Positions 1-8,429 of a stretch of DNA of 64,000 nt are shown here, one piece after another. The stretch is taken from the NCBI RefSeq assembly GCF_902506205.1, contig NZ_LR732816.1:1025848-1089847 (forward strand), given 5' to 3'. Made by a program: the position numbers and the translations under genes. Every line of letters begins with the position of its first letter. The stretch's first letter is position 1. Source of the stretch: Brevundimonas sp. G8. Its GTDB lineage: Bacteria > Pseudomonadota > Alphaproteobacteria > Caulobacterales > Caulobacteraceae. Under the pieces are notes generated by a model. It was not told where the DNA came from. It did not search any database and saw only the letters and a program-made list of their open reading frames with translations.

Positions 1-1
1 C

Positions 2-340
2 CCGCTGAACGAATACAAGACCGAGGCCTTCTCCCTGTTCGAAAGCCTGCTCTACGACCTGCGTCATAACGTGACGCGCTGGCTGATGACGGTCGAGTTC
101 CGCTTCCAGGCCCCGCCCGAACTGCCCGAGTTCCAGGAAATCCACCTGAACCCCGGCACCGGCGAGAACGAGATGGCCAATCCGTCGGCCCAGAACCCGG
201 AAGGCACGTTGATCGGCGACGACCGTTCGAAACTGCCGATCGAGATGCTGCCCCCCGGCTGGGAAATGACCGGCCGCAACTCCCCCTGCCCCTGCGGCTC
301 GGGCCGCAAGTTCAAACACTGCCACGGGGCGCTGGTCTAG
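2..340 (+). CDS. secA: SecA preprotein translocase ATPase, C-terminal end (partial)
   Basis: This is the last 112 residues of SecA, the ATPase that drives unfolded preproteins through SecYEG at the inner membrane; the 5' part lies outside the window. The frame is open from base 2. It begins in the helical region ([16 protein letters not shown]), passes through a variable proline-rich linker, and ends in the SEC-C zinc motif [14 protein letters not shown] (C-x-C-x8-C-H), which in the family binds zinc and contacts SecB and phospholipid. That motif is diagnostic. The stop is TAG at 338-340. SecB is encoded about 10 kb downstream. Only 57 bases separate the stop from the toxin-antitoxin operon, and a GCGCCG/CGGCGC stem (344-362) without a T-run follows it. 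Confidence 0.95.
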   Translation, partial: PLNEYKTEAFSLFESLLYDLRHNVTRWLMTVEFRFQAPPELPEFQEIHLNPGTGENEMANPSAQNPEGTLIGDDRSKLPIEMLPPGWEMTGRNSPCPCGSGRKFKHCHGALV

Positions 341-359
341 GCTGCGCCGCTTGCCTCGG

Positions 360-397
360 CGCGGTCTCTGGACGATCCTGATCGAAAGGAGACCGCG
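360..397 (+). promoter_or_regulatory. 9-bp perfect inverted repeat covering the ribosome-binding site of the parD-like gene
   Basis: CGCGGTCTC (360-368) and GAGACCGCG (389-397) are exact reverse complements separated by 20 bases. The right arm contains the Shine-Dalgarno sequence AAGGAGA and touches the ATG at 398. ParD-type antitoxins bind palindromic operators near their own promoters, so this could be an operator. As RNA, the same repeat would hide the ribosome-binding site in a stem. The sequence alone does not tell which applies. Confidence 0.5.
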
Positions 398-679
398 ATG
401 GGCAAGCTGGAACGGATAACGGCCGAGGTTCCGGTCGAGATGGCGAACGGCATCCGAGCCGCCGTTGGAGCCGGCGCCTATGCTTCGACCGATGCCTTGG
501 TGCTGGATGCGCTGGCGCATTGGCTGGACGGCGCTCGCCCCGCAGAGCTCTCATCTGAAGACTTGCGCACGCTCCTAGCAGAGGGGGCGGAAGGCGAAGG
601 CATGGACGCCGACGCGTTTTTTGATCGTCTCGATCAAGAAATCGGCGCCCTGCATCATCCGTCGGCAAAGGCGGAATGA
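398..679 (+). CDS. ParD/CopG-type ribbon-helix-helix antitoxin
   Basis: This 93-residue protein is the likely antitoxin of a type II toxin-antitoxin pair. The N-terminal third (ITAEVPVEMANGIRAAVGAG, then YASTDALVLDALAHWL) has the beta strand plus two helices of a ribbon-helix-helix DNA-binding domain. In this family the domain dimerises on the operator, and the acidic C-terminal tail (residues 50-93, many E and D) wraps the toxin. The start ATG has an AAGGAGA ribosome-binding site 6 bases upstream. Its TGA overlaps the toxin ATG (ATGA at 676-679), as is normal for such operons. Specific ParD membership is inferred from the toxin next to it. Confidence 0.85.
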   Translation: MGKLERITAEVPVEMANGIRAAVGAGAYASTDALVLDALAHWLDGARPAELSSEDLRTLLAEGAEGEGMDADAFFDRLDQEIGALHHPSAKAE

Positions 680-972
680 AGGCCGTCCTGTCGCCTGCCA
701 GCCAGCGGGATATAAGAAAGATCGTGATCTACATCGCAGGCGACAGTCCGGTTCGCGCGCGATCGCTTGGTCTGGAACTGCGTAAACGTTGTCATGCGAT
801 CGGTGACGATCCCGGCCTCTATCCGCTTGCAAAACACCTCGGCGAAGGCCTCCGCCTGGTGAAGCACGGCGTCTATTTCATCTTCTATGTCGTCGAGCCG
901 GACCACGTTCGGATTCGACGGGTCATTCATAGCGCTCGCCTGATCGACGCCGATATGGTTCGTTCGTCATGA
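676..972 (+). CDS. ParE/RelE-superfamily toxin
   Basis: This 98-residue protein has the fold pattern of ParE toxins: an N-terminal helix hairpin (SPASQRDIRKIVIYIAGDSP), a middle segment GLYPLAKHLGEGLRLVKHGVY, and closing strands (YFIFYVVEPDHVRIRRVIHSAR). Family members act on DNA gyrase (ParE) or ribosome-bound mRNA (RelE). The RLVKHGVYFIFYVV and IRRVIHSAR spacing favours ParE. The gene starts inside the antitoxin stop codon. Its own stop (TGA 970-972) overlaps the ATG of the next gene, so all three genes are translationally linked, which is unusual because the third is a metabolic enzyme. The toxin looks full length and intact. Confidence 0.87.
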   Translation: MKAVLSPASQRDIRKIVIYIAGDSPVRARSLGLELRKRCHAIGDDPGLYPLAKHLGEGLRLVKHGVYFIFYVVEPDHVRIRRVIHSARLIDADMVRSS

Positions 973-2129
973 CCTACAAATCCCTATTTTCACGCGCCCT
1001 GTCGGCAGCCCCCGAGCGGCTGCATTTCGCGGCCCACAGCCACCATTTGTGGCCCGACGCCAGTTTCGAGGCGCAGCAGCAGGCCTGGCTGGACGCCAAT
1101 CTGCACGCCGACCACAAATGGGACCTCGTCTTCGGCCAAGTGATCCCCGAAGCCCAGGCTCAGGTCGCCGCCGAGCTGGGCCTGCCGTCGCCCGACAGCA
1201 TCGTCTTCTCGTCCAACACCCATGACTTCCTGCTGCGCCTGTTCTCGGGCGTGGAGACGACGCCGGCCCGCATCCTGGCGACGGACGGCGAATTCCATTC
1301 CTTCCGCCGTCAGGCCGAGCGGTGGGAGGAGATCGGCGCGGCGGTGGTCACGCGCGTGCCCCTGGCCCCCTTCGACACCTTCGCCGACCGCTTCGTCGCC
1401 GAGGCGGCTAAGGGCGGTTACGACTGGATCGTGGTCAGTCAGGTCTTCTTCCGCACCGGGGGGCTGTTCGACCGGATCGAGGATCTCGCCGCCCTGGCCC
1501 GGCCCGAAGGGCCCTGGGTGCTGATCGACGGCTATCACGGCTTCATGGCGACCCCGACCGACCTGTCGGCGGTGGCGGACCGGGTCTTCTATGTCGCTGG
1601 CGGCTATAAATACGCCATGGCGGGCGAGGGGGCCTGTTTCCTGCACGCCCCGCCCGGCTTCTGTCCGCGCCCCGTGGTGACCGGCTGGTTCGCGGAGTTC
1701 GGCGACCTGTCGGGCCCGCCCGGCGGGGTTCAGTATCGCAACGACGGCGGCCGCTTCTGGGGCGCGACCTTCGACTGTTCGGCTATCTATCGGTTCAACG
1801 CCGCGCGTCGGATGCTGGAGGATCAGGGTCTGGACACCGCCGCCGTCGCCGCCCACGCGCGTGATCTGGCGGGCCGCTTCCAGGCGGCGGCCCAGGACGG
1901 CCGCGCCGGCGTGCTGGACCAGGCGGAAATCCTCAACCCGGTGGTCGGCGACACCCCGCGCGCTCGTTTTCTGGCCCTTCGTCACCCCGACGCTCAGGCC
2001 TGGTGCGCCGGTCTTCGTCAGGCGAACGTGGTCACTGATGTGCGCGACGACGTGATCCGATTCGGCTTCGGTCTGTATCAGGACGCCGAGGACGTCGATC
2101 GCCTGATCGCCGCCTGCCGCACCCTCTGA
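969..2129 (+). CDS. Class V aminotransferase-fold PLP-dependent enzyme (kynureninase-like)
   Basis: This 386-residue protein belongs to the pyridoxal-phosphate fold-type I, class V group, which includes kynureninase, cysteine desulfurase and related enzymes. The N-terminus RLHFAAHSHHLWPD resembles the substrate-entry loop of this group. SNTHDFLLRLFS binds the cofactor phosphate. VLIDGYHGFMATP carries the Asp/His pair that stacks on the PLP ring. GGYKYAMAGEG holds the likely Schiff-base lysine (about residue 217). No diagnostic residue identifies the substrate. It starts by ATGA overlap with the upstream toxin gene and ends directly against the convergent gene at 2130. Co-transcription with a toxin-antitoxin module is an inference from the overlap. 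Confidence 0.85.
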   Translation: MTYKSLFSRALSAAPERLHFAAHSHHLWPDASFEAQQQAWLDANLHADHKWDLVFGQVIPEAQAQVAAELGLPSPDSIVFSSNTHDFLLRLFSGVETTPARILATDGEFHSFRRQAERWEEIGAAVVTRVPLAPFDTFADRFVAEAAKGGYDWIVVSQVFFRTGGLFDRIEDLAALARPEGPWVLIDGYHGFMATPTDLSAVADRVFYVAGGYKYAMAGEGACFLHAPPGFCPRPVVTGWFAEFGDLSGPPGGVQYRNDGGRFWGATFDCSAIYRFNAARRMLEDQGLDTAAVAAHARDLAGRFQAAAQDGRAGVLDQAEILNPVVGDTPRARFLALRHPDAQAWCAGLRQANVVTDVRDDVIRFGFGLYQDAEDVDRLIAACRTL

Positions 2130-3038
2130 TCAATAGAAGGTCGTGTCGTCCTGCTTGGTGGGGGCCGGCGCCGCACGGGGCGTCGAACCCGGTCGGTTCA
2201 GTCGAGACGGCGGGCCGGGCTGGGCCTGAGGGGATCCCGGCGTCGGCGTCGCGTTCGCATCTGGGGCGTTCACCGGCGGAATAGCCGGAAGCGCCGGATA
2301 AGGCATGGCTGGCGCCTCGCCTTGCGCCGTCGGAACTTCGGTCTCGGCCTCGGCCTCGGGTGGGGCGGCGTCGCCTTTCGTCTCCCCCAGTCGATCCGGC
2401 GCCCCGACATCGTCGCGGATGAAGGCCCAGGCGCGATGGTCGGCGCAGCCGCAGGCTTTCAGGAAGCCGTTCTGGTCGCGCCACAGGATCAGCGGATAGC
2501 TGATCTTGACCCCGGACTCCTTGAGCAGCTGGCTCAGCCGTTCGTCGAACCGGCGCCCGGCCTCGACCACGGCCGTGCGCGCCAGATTGCCGTCGGCCTG
2601 GGGCAGACCGGCGGCGGTCCAGCTGTTCGCAGGGGTGGCCATCCAGCGCTCGTAAAGGGGCCAGTCGCGCGTCAGCCAAAGTTCGGCGACCGTCGCGCGC
2701 TCCGCCGCCGTCGATTGCGGCGCGCCTTCCAGATCGGGGCGGGCGAACAGGATGAACCGGGTCTCGATCCCTGCGGCCTTCAGCTTGGCCACCTCGTCGC
2801 GCTCATAGCGATGGGCCGAGGCGCTGTCGCGATAGGTGACGATATAGAGGGCCTGCCCGCCGCTGCCGTCCGACACCCACGAGGCCTCGTCGAGCAGTTG
2901 TTGAACCTCGGCCTGATTGCGGCTGATCGTGACCGGCTGAAACCGCGAATAGAAGTTCCAGTAGGCCCAGTATCCCGCACCCGCGAGCAACAGGCCGACT
3001 ATGGCCGCCACGATCGATCCCAGAAGAAAGCGACGCAT
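2130..3038 (-). CDS. Membrane-anchored thioredoxin-fold-like hypothetical protein with proline-rich tail
   Basis: I do not recognise a named family with certainty. The 302 residues show an N-terminal signal anchor (residues 4-27, IVAAIVGLLLAGAGYWAYW), which places the rest in the periplasm. A globular region (30-215) resembles DsbC/DsbG-like thioredoxin folds: YIVTYRDSASAHRYERDEV, then GIETRFILFARP, and later YPLILWRDQNGFLKACGCADH. It has CGC (196-198) but no CxxC, so disulfide isomerase activity is doubtful. The last 85 residues are a low-complexity Pro/Ala/Glu tail ending in DDTTFY. It is divergent from the sRNA/gdhZ region and convergent with the aminotransferase. Confidence 0.7.
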   Translation of the reverse strand: MRRFLLGSIVAAIVGLLLAGAGYWAYWNFYSRFQPVTISRNQAEVQQLLDEASWVSDGSGGQALYIVTYRDSASAHRYERDEVAKLKAAGIETRFILFARPDLEGAPQSTAAERATVAELWLTRDWPLYERWMATPANSWTAAGLPQADGNLARTAVVEAGRRFDERLSQLLKESGVKISYPLILWRDQNGFLKACGCADHRAWAFIRDDVGAPDRLGETKGDAAPPEAEAETEVPTAQGEAPAMPYPALPAIPPVNAPDANATPTPGSPQAQPGPPSRLNRPGSTPRAAPAPTKQDDTTFY

Positions 3039-3194
3039 ATGATCGGGTGCTCCAGCTTCACCGTTGACCCCTCACAACGCATAGCATCGAAATCCGTTGT
3101 CCACGCCAGCGGTCGGCGCCGGACAGAGGCCAAAATGTCGCGAAGAATCCCCGACCCTCGCTCTTGAACGGCGAAACGGGCTTCCCATTTTTGT

Positions 3195-3312
3195 TTTCGA
3201 CGCTGCGGGACACTCCCCCTCCGAACCGCAGCGAAGCGAGACCGGCGCCCTCCCCTCCCCTCCAGGCGCCGCTCGCGCAGGCCGCCGGACTCCCCCAGTC
3301 CGGCGGCTTTCT
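3195..3312 (+). ncRNA. Candidate small RNA with three hairpins carrying C-rich (anti-Shine-Dalgarno-like) loops
   Basis: Three stems follow one another. Stem 1 is CGCTGCGG (3201-3208) with CCGCAGCG (3226-3233); its 17-base loop contains CTCCCCCTCC. Stem 2 is GCGAG + CGGCGCC (3236-3249, with a 2-base bulge) with GGCGCCG + CTCGC (3265-3276); its 15-base loop is CTCCCCTCCCCTCCA. Stem 3 is an 11-bp perfect stem with loop CCCCC, followed by TTTCTGCTTT. This order (C-rich loops, then an intrinsic terminator) is typical of alphaproteobacterial sRNAs that pair with G-rich ribosome-binding sites, such as C-loop RNAs like Caulobacter GsrN; identity with any of them is not claimed. The 5' end is a guess. 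No sigma-factor promoter could be assigned securely. Confidence 0.6.
3281..3310 (+). terminator. Intrinsic terminator of the candidate sRNA
   Basis: The arms GCCGCCGGACT (3281-3291) and AGTCCGGCGGC (3297-3307) pair perfectly around CCCCC and are followed on the plus strand by TTTCTGCTTT. The minus strand has no T-run after the stem, so it points plus. No plus-strand protein gene precedes it for more than 1 kb, which is itself an argument for a short non-coding transcript ending here. Confidence 0.7.
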
Positions 3313-3475
3313 GCTTTGTGGCGCTGCACAATAATTCCAACCTGATCGCTGATCATCACAACGATCGGTCGCCAGGGGCTTCCCGAGCGACCGGACCTGG
3401 CCTAGTCAGCGGGGGTGGCGCCGCGTCGCGCCGCATTTCTTGCGGCTCTGCCGCGTTGTTCGAGACTGCTCGTCC

Positions 3476-6400
3476 ATGACCGCCCCCGATCTGCGCCAAT
3501 CCTCCGTTCAGCCGATCACCAAGGCCGCGCTGGAGGCGGCCTTCGCCAAGATCGTTGGGACCGGGCCCGGTGCAGTCGAACAGGCCTATCTGACCCAGGC
3601 GCATGAGGACTATGCCGCTGACGAGACGCCCGAGCTGAGCGGCGAGGATCTCGCCGCCCTGCTCGCCGCCTCCTGGACCGCCGCCAAGACCTATCCGAAC
3701 GACGCCGCGGCGCCCGCCATCACCGTCGGCCCGCTTCAGGGCGCGGACGGCAAGGCGCTGGACTATGACCTGGTGCGCATTGTCCAGGCGGACGCCCCCT
3801 TCCTGGTGGACAGCGTCATGGGCGCCCTGGCCGAGGCCGGGGTTTCGGTGCGCGCCCTGTTCCACCCGGTGGTGGAACTGGACGGCCGTCGCCTGTCGAT
3901 CATCATGCTGGTCATCGACAGCGTGCCGCAGGAGCGTCGCGACGTTCTCGGCGAGGGCCTGGCCCAGAGCCTGTCCGACGTCCACGCCGCCGTCGCCGAC
4001 CACGAGGCCATGACGGCCCTGATGCGCCAGGCCGTGCAGCGGCTGGAGGCGACCCCGCCGTCGGTCGATCCCGCCGTGCTGGCCGAAAACATCGCCTTCC
4101 TGAAATGGCTGAAGAGCGACCATTTCGTCTTCCTGGGCGCGCGCGACTACGACTATCCGCTGAACGCCGACGGCGACTATGAGGCCGAGGCGCCCCTGGG
4201 TCTGTCCACCGACGGCCTGGGCATTCTGGCCGACCCCGAACGCACCGTTCTGCGCCGCGCGTCCGAGCCGGCGGTCCTGACGCGTCAGATGCGTCGTCAG
4301 CTGGACCTCAGCGAGCCTGTGACAGTGGCCAAGGCCAACGCCCGCTCGCGTGTGCACCGCCGCGCCTACATGGACTATGTCGGGGTCAAGCGTTACGGCC
4401 CGGACGGCAAAGCGACGGGCGAGACCCGTTTCGTCGGCCTGTTCACCTCCGAAGCTTACGACCAACTGGCGACCGAGGTGCCGCTGCTGCGTCGCAAGGT
4501 GGCCAACGCCCTGGCCCGCGCCGACAAGGCGCCCGGAAGCCACAACGAAAAACGCCTCAAGAACATCCTTGAGAATTACCCGCGCGACGAGCTGTTCCAG
4601 ATCACCGAGGACGAACTGCTGTCCATCGCCCTGGGCATCCTTCACCTCTACGACCGGCCGCGCATCCGCCTGTTCTCGCGTCAGGACCCGTTCGACCGCT
4701 TCGTCTCGGTCCTGTGCTTCATCCCGCGCGAGAAGTTCGATTCCGCCGTGCGCGAACGGATCGGCCAGATCGTCGCCCGCGCCTGGGGCGGCCGGATTTC
4801 GGCCTGGTATCCGCAACTGTCGGACGCACCCTTGGTCCGGGTCCACTACATCATCGGCGTGAACCCCGGCGAGCATCCGATCCCCGATCCGGTTCAGCTG
4901 GAGGCCGATGTCGCCGAGGCCGGACGCGGCTGGATCGATCGTTTCGAAGGCGCCCTGCGTCGTTCGGGCGTCGAGGAAGTCGCTGTCGGACCGCTCAGCG
5001 CTCAATGGGCCCGCGCCTTCGGGACCGCCTATCGCGACCGCTATGACGCCGACGAGGCCGCGGTCGATCTGCAATATGTGAACCGGCTGAACGAGACCGG
5101 TCTGCCGGGCGAGGGCAAGGCCGTCGCCGTGCGCGCCTTCCGTTCCATTGACGACAGCCGCCTGCAGTTCCGATTCAAACTCTATCGTCGCGGTCCGGCC
5201 GTGCCGCTGTCCGACGTTCTGCCGATCCTGGCGGACATGGGCCTGAAGACGCTGGAGGAGTACGGCTATCCGATCCGGCCGACAGGCGAGACCGAGATCC
5301 ACGTCCACGAGTTCCTGATGGAGGATCCACGCGGCGAGGCGCTGATCTTCGACGACGTGAAGGTGCCGTTCGAACAGGCCTTCGCCGCCGTCTGGACCGG
5401 CCGCAACGAGAGCGACGGCTTCAACCGCCTGGTGATCGAACTGGGCGTCGAATGGCGCGAGGCCGCCCTGATCCGCACCCTGGCCCACTATCGCCAGCAG
5501 ACCGGCCTCGACCCGTCGCAGACGGTGCAGGAAGAGGCCCTGCGCGAATATCCCGACGTGGCCCGCGCCCTGCTGTCGCTGTTCAAGGCCAAGTTCGAGC
5601 CGCATATTACACTCTCGGGCGGCGGCTCGGCCGACGACCGCGCCCCCGCCGTCGCCGAGCTGAACGACAAGATCGTCGCCCTGCTTCAGGACGTGAAGAG
5701 CCTGGATCACGACCGGGCCCTGCGCCGCATCGCCGCCCTGATCGGGGCGATCAAGCGCACCAACTATTTCCAGCTGGACGTCGACGGCGAGCCCAAGCCG
5801 CACATCGCGATCAAGATCGCCTCGCGCGAGCTGGACGATCTGCCCCTGCCCAAACCCTATCGCGAGATCTTCGTCTGGGCGCCGCACGTCGAGGGCGTCC
5901 ACCTGCGCTTCGGCCCCGTCGCGCGCGGCGGCCTGCGCTGGTCGGACCGGCGCGATGATTTCCGCACCGAGGTGCTGGGCCTGGTCAAGGCGCAGCAGGT
6001 CAAGAACGCCGTCATCGTGCCCGTCGGCTCAAAGGGCGGCTTCTATCCCAAGCAACTGCCCCGCACGACGGATCGTGAGGCAATTCAGGGCGAGGCCATC
6101 CGCGCCTATCGCACCTTCCTGTCCGGCCTTCTGGACATCACCGACAATATCGCCGCCGACGGTTCGGTGACCCATCCGGCCAATGTGATCGCGTGGGAAG
6201 GCGACGACCCCTATCTGGTCGTGGCGGCCGACAAGGGTACGGCGACCTTCTCCGACATCGCCAACGGCGTCTCGGCCTCCTACGGCTTCTGGCTGGGCGA
6301 CGCTTTCGCGTCCGGCGGCTCCATCGGCTACGACCACAAGGCCATGGGCATCACGGCGCGCGGCGCCTGGGAGGCGGTCAAGCGCCACTTCCGCGAAATG

Positions 6401-8350
6401 GGCAAGGACATCCAGACCCAGCCCTTCACTATGGTCGGCGTCGGCGACATGTCCGGCGACGTCTTCGGCAATGGCGCGCTTCTGTCCAAGGCCACGCGCC
6501 TGGTCGCGGCCTTTGACCACCGCGACATCTTCATTGATCCGAACCCGGATCATGTGGCCAGCTGGACCGAGCGCAAGCGCCTGTTCGACCTGCCGCGCTC
6601 GTCCTGGCAGGACTATGACAAGGGCCTGATCTCGGAGGGCGGCGGCGTCTTCTCGCGTTCGGCCAAGTCGATCCAGCTTACGCCTCAGATCAAGGCGGCG
6701 CTGGACATCACCGACGATGTGCTGGATCCCATCAGCCTGATCCGCGCCATCCTGAAGGCGCCGGCCGAGCTACTGTATCTGGGCGGCATCGGCACCTATG
6801 TGAAGTCCGCCGCCGAGACCGACGCCCAGGTCGGCGACAAGGGTACAGACGCCCTACGCATTAATGCCGACGAACTGCGGGTCAAGGTGGTGGGCGAGGG
6901 CGCCAACCTGGGCTTCACCCAGGCCGGCCGTATCGGTTTCGGACAGGCCGGCGGCCGGATGAACACCGACGCCATCGACAACTCCGCCGGGGTCGACACG
7001 TCCGACCACGAGGTCAACATCAAGATCCTGGTCGGCTCGGCCGTGACCAATGGTGAACTGCCGGTCGAGGAGCGTCCGGCCCTGCTGGCGTCGATGACCG
7101 ACGAGGTTGGCCTGAAGGTGCTGGCCCACAACTACGACCAGACCCTGGCCCTGACCCTGCAACAGGCCGAAGGCGTCGGCGCCCTGGATGCCCAGCAGCG
7201 GTTCATGCAGGCCCTGTCGGCGCGCGGCAAGCTGGACCGCAAGGTCGAGGGCCTGCCCAACGACGCCCGTGTAAAGGAACTGATGGCCGCCGGCATTCCG
7301 CTGGCCCGGCCCGAGCTGGCGGTCCTGATGGCCTATGCCAAGCTGGAGCTGTCGGACGACATCGTCGCCTCGCAAGCGCCGGAGGATCCCTTCTTCGAAC
7401 AGATCCTGGTTCGTTACTTCCCCGACGCCCTGGCCCGGTTCGAGCCGGAGATGAAGAGCCACCGGCTGCGGCGCGAGATCATCGCCACCGTCATGGCCAA
7501 CGAAGTCGTCAACATGTGTGGCCCGACCTTCCCCGACCGCCTCCGCGGTTCGGCGGAATGCGACACCACCGCCCTGATCATCGCCTTCGAGGCGGCGCGT
7601 CGCGTCTTCCGCCTGGACCAGGCCTGGGACGCCGTCTCGGCCCTGGACCTGAAAATCTCGGCCGAGGCTCAGACGGCCCTCTATCAGGAGATCGCCGTCG
7701 TCCTGCGCCGCCAGACCTTCTGGCTGGCCCGCCGCGCCAAGGGCGGCGTCTCGGTCCAGGCCCTGATCGACCGTTATCGTCCGATCGCCGACGCGCTCCA
7801 GGCCGAGGGCTCTCTGGTCCTGTCGCGCTTCGAACAGGAACGTCTGGACGCGCGGGTCAAGACCTTCGCCGACCACGGCGCGCCCGAGGATCTGACGCGC
7901 AGCATCGCCATCATGCGTCCGCTGGTCGCCGCCTCGGATATCGGCGACCTGGCCCAGGAAGCCAACTGGCCCGTCGCGGCGATGGCGCGGCTGTATCACC
8001 AGGTCGGGGCTGCCTTCGACTTCGACCGTCTGCGCGCCGCCGCCGGCTCCATTCCGTCTGCGGATCATTTCGATCGTCTGGCTGTCCGTCGCCTGATCGA
8101 GGATCTGATGAACGAGCAAGCGACCCTGACCCGCGCCGTCGCCCGCGCCTCCGATCCGTCGGTTGGCGTCAGCGAGGATGCGGCCGAGGGCGCCGTGGAC
8201 GCCTGGATCGGCTCCAAACAGGCAGCGGTCGAGGGCGTGCGCGCCTCGGTGGACGAGATCGAACAGTCCGGCTCGGGCTGGACCTTCGCCAAACTGACCA
8301 TCGCCAACGCGACGATCCGCGACCTGGCGACGGCGGCGATGAACGGATAG
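3476..8350 (+). CDS. gdhZ: NAD-specific glutamate dehydrogenase, large (180-kDa) class
   Basis: This 1624-residue protein matches the large bacterial NAD-GDH class (about 1600 residues), which deaminates glutamate to 2-oxoglutarate and ammonia. The N-terminal half holds ACT-like regulatory segments. The catalytic dehydrogenase core begins near residue 800 with HLRFGPVARGGLRWSDRRDD, then VKAQQVKNAVIVPVGSKGGF with the catalytic lysine. A NAD-binding part (MSGDVFGNGALLSKATRLVA; VVGEGANLGFTQAGRIGF) lies near residues 990-1155. I start at ATG 3476 (MTAPDLRQ), not at the in-frame TTG 3440, whose extension looks like translated leader. In Caulobacter the orthologue GdhZ also links metabolism to FtsZ; whether that holds here is unknown. 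No clear terminator follows. Confidence 0.95.
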   Translation: MTAPDLRQSSVQPITKAALEAAFAKIVGTGPGAVEQAYLTQAHEDYAADETPELSGEDLAALLAASWTAAKTYPNDAAAPAITVGPLQGADGKALDYDLVRIVQADAPFLVDSVMGALAEAGVSVRALFHPVVELDGRRLSIIMLVIDSVPQERRDVLGEGLAQSLSDVHAAVADHEAMTALMRQAVQRLEATPPSVDPAVLAENIAFLKWLKSDHFVFLGARDYDYPLNADGDYEAEAPLGLSTDGLGILADPERTVLRRASEPAVLTRQMRRQLDLSEPVTVAKANARSRVHRRAYMDYVGVKRYGPDGKATGETRFVGLFTSEAYDQLATEVPLLRRKVANALARADKAPGSHNEKRLKNILENYPRDELFQITEDELLSIALGILHLYDRPRIRLFSRQDPFDRFVSVLCFIPREKFDSAVRERIGQIVARAWGGRISAWYPQLSDAPLVRVHYIIGVNPGEHPIPDPVQLEADVAEAGRGWIDRFEGALRRSGVEEVAVGPLSAQWARAFGTAYRDRYDADEAAVDLQYVNRLNETGLPGEGKAVAVRAFRSIDDSRLQFRFKLYRRGPAVPLSDVLPILADMGLKTLEEYGYPIRPTGETEIHVHEFLMEDPRGEALIFDDVKVPFEQAFAAVWTGRNESDGFNRLVIELGVEWREAALIRTLAHYRQQTGLDPSQTVQEEALREYPDVARALLSLFKAKFEPHITLSGGGSADDRAPAVAELNDKIVALLQDVKSLDHDRALRRIAALIGAIKRTNYFQLDVDGEPKPHIAIKIASRELDDLPLPKPYREIFVWAPHVEGVHLRFGPVARGGLRWSDRRDDFRTEVLGLVKAQQVKNAVIVPVGSKGGFYPKQLPRTTDREAIQGEAIRAYRTFLSGLLDITDNIAADGSVTHPANVIAWEGDDPYLVVAADKGTATFSDIANGVSASYGFWLGDAFASGGSIGYDHKAMGITARGAWEAVKRHFREMGKDIQTQPFTMVGVGDMSGDVFGNGALLSKATRLVAAFDHRDIFIDPNPDHVASWTERKRLFDLPRSSWQDYDKGLISEGGGVFSRSAKSIQLTPQIKAALDITDDVLDPISLIRAILKAPAELLYLGGIGTYVKSAAETDAQVGDKGTDALRINADELRVKVVGEGANLGFTQAGRIGFGQAGGRMNTDAIDNSAGVDTSDHEVNIKILVGSAVTNGELPVEERPALLASMTDEVGLKVLAHNYDQTLALTLQQAEGVGALDAQQRFMQALSARGKLDRKVEGLPNDARVKELMAAGIPLARPELAVLMAYAKLELSDDIVASQAPEDPFFEQILVRYFPDALARFEPEMKSHRLRREIIATVMANEVVNMCGPTFPDRLRGSAECDTTALIIAFEAARRVFRLDQAWDAVSALDLKISAEAQTALYQEIAVVLRRQTFWLARRAKGGVSVQALIDRYRPIADALQAEGSLVLSRFEQERLDARVKTFADHGAPEDLTRSIAIMRPLVAASDIGDLAQEANWPVAAMARLYHQVGAAFDFDRLRAAAGSIPSADHFDRLAVRRLIEDLMNEQATLTRAVARASDPSVGVSEDAAEGAVDAWIGSKQAAVEGVRASVDEIEQSGSGWTFAKLTIANATIRDLATAAMNG

Positions 8351-8429
8351 GCGAGCGATCGTCTTCGGCGCTTGACGAAGCGGGCGTCTCACGGCCTCTT
8401 CGGCCCTTGATCAGGCTGGGGAGGCTGCC

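Larger units (their letters stand above)
3039..3475. other. Intergenic region between the thioredoxin-like gene (-) and gdhZ (+)
   Basis: This 437-base gap has no convincing protein-coding frame. It must hold the promoter of the minus-strand gene, the candidate sRNA (about 3195-3312) and the gdhZ promoter and leader. Possible but weak -35-like elements are TTGACC at 3063-3068 and TTGAAC near 3165. Neither has a good -10 partner. The stretch from 3313 to 3475 shows no hairpin that I can defend. Confidence 0.6.

Noticed and set aside
2322..3167. 281-codon plus-strand frame opposite the thioredoxin-like gene
   Set aside because: Antisense shadow; the minus-strand gene has a signal anchor and a coherent fold pattern, this one does not.
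3243..3271. G-quadruplex on the minus strand (runs of G opposite the CTCCCC loop)
   Set aside because: Only three runs reach three or more G; the plus-strand hairpin explains the pattern better.
3440..3475. Upstream TTG start for gdhZ
   Set aside because: The added residues do not resemble family N-termini; ATG 3476 begins the expected sequence.
3356..5902. 848-codon open frame on the minus strand opposite gdhZ
   Set aside because: It is the antisense mirror of a strongly coded dehydrogenase; composition (Gly, Gln, Val, Arg-rich, no domain) is that of a GC-driven shadow.
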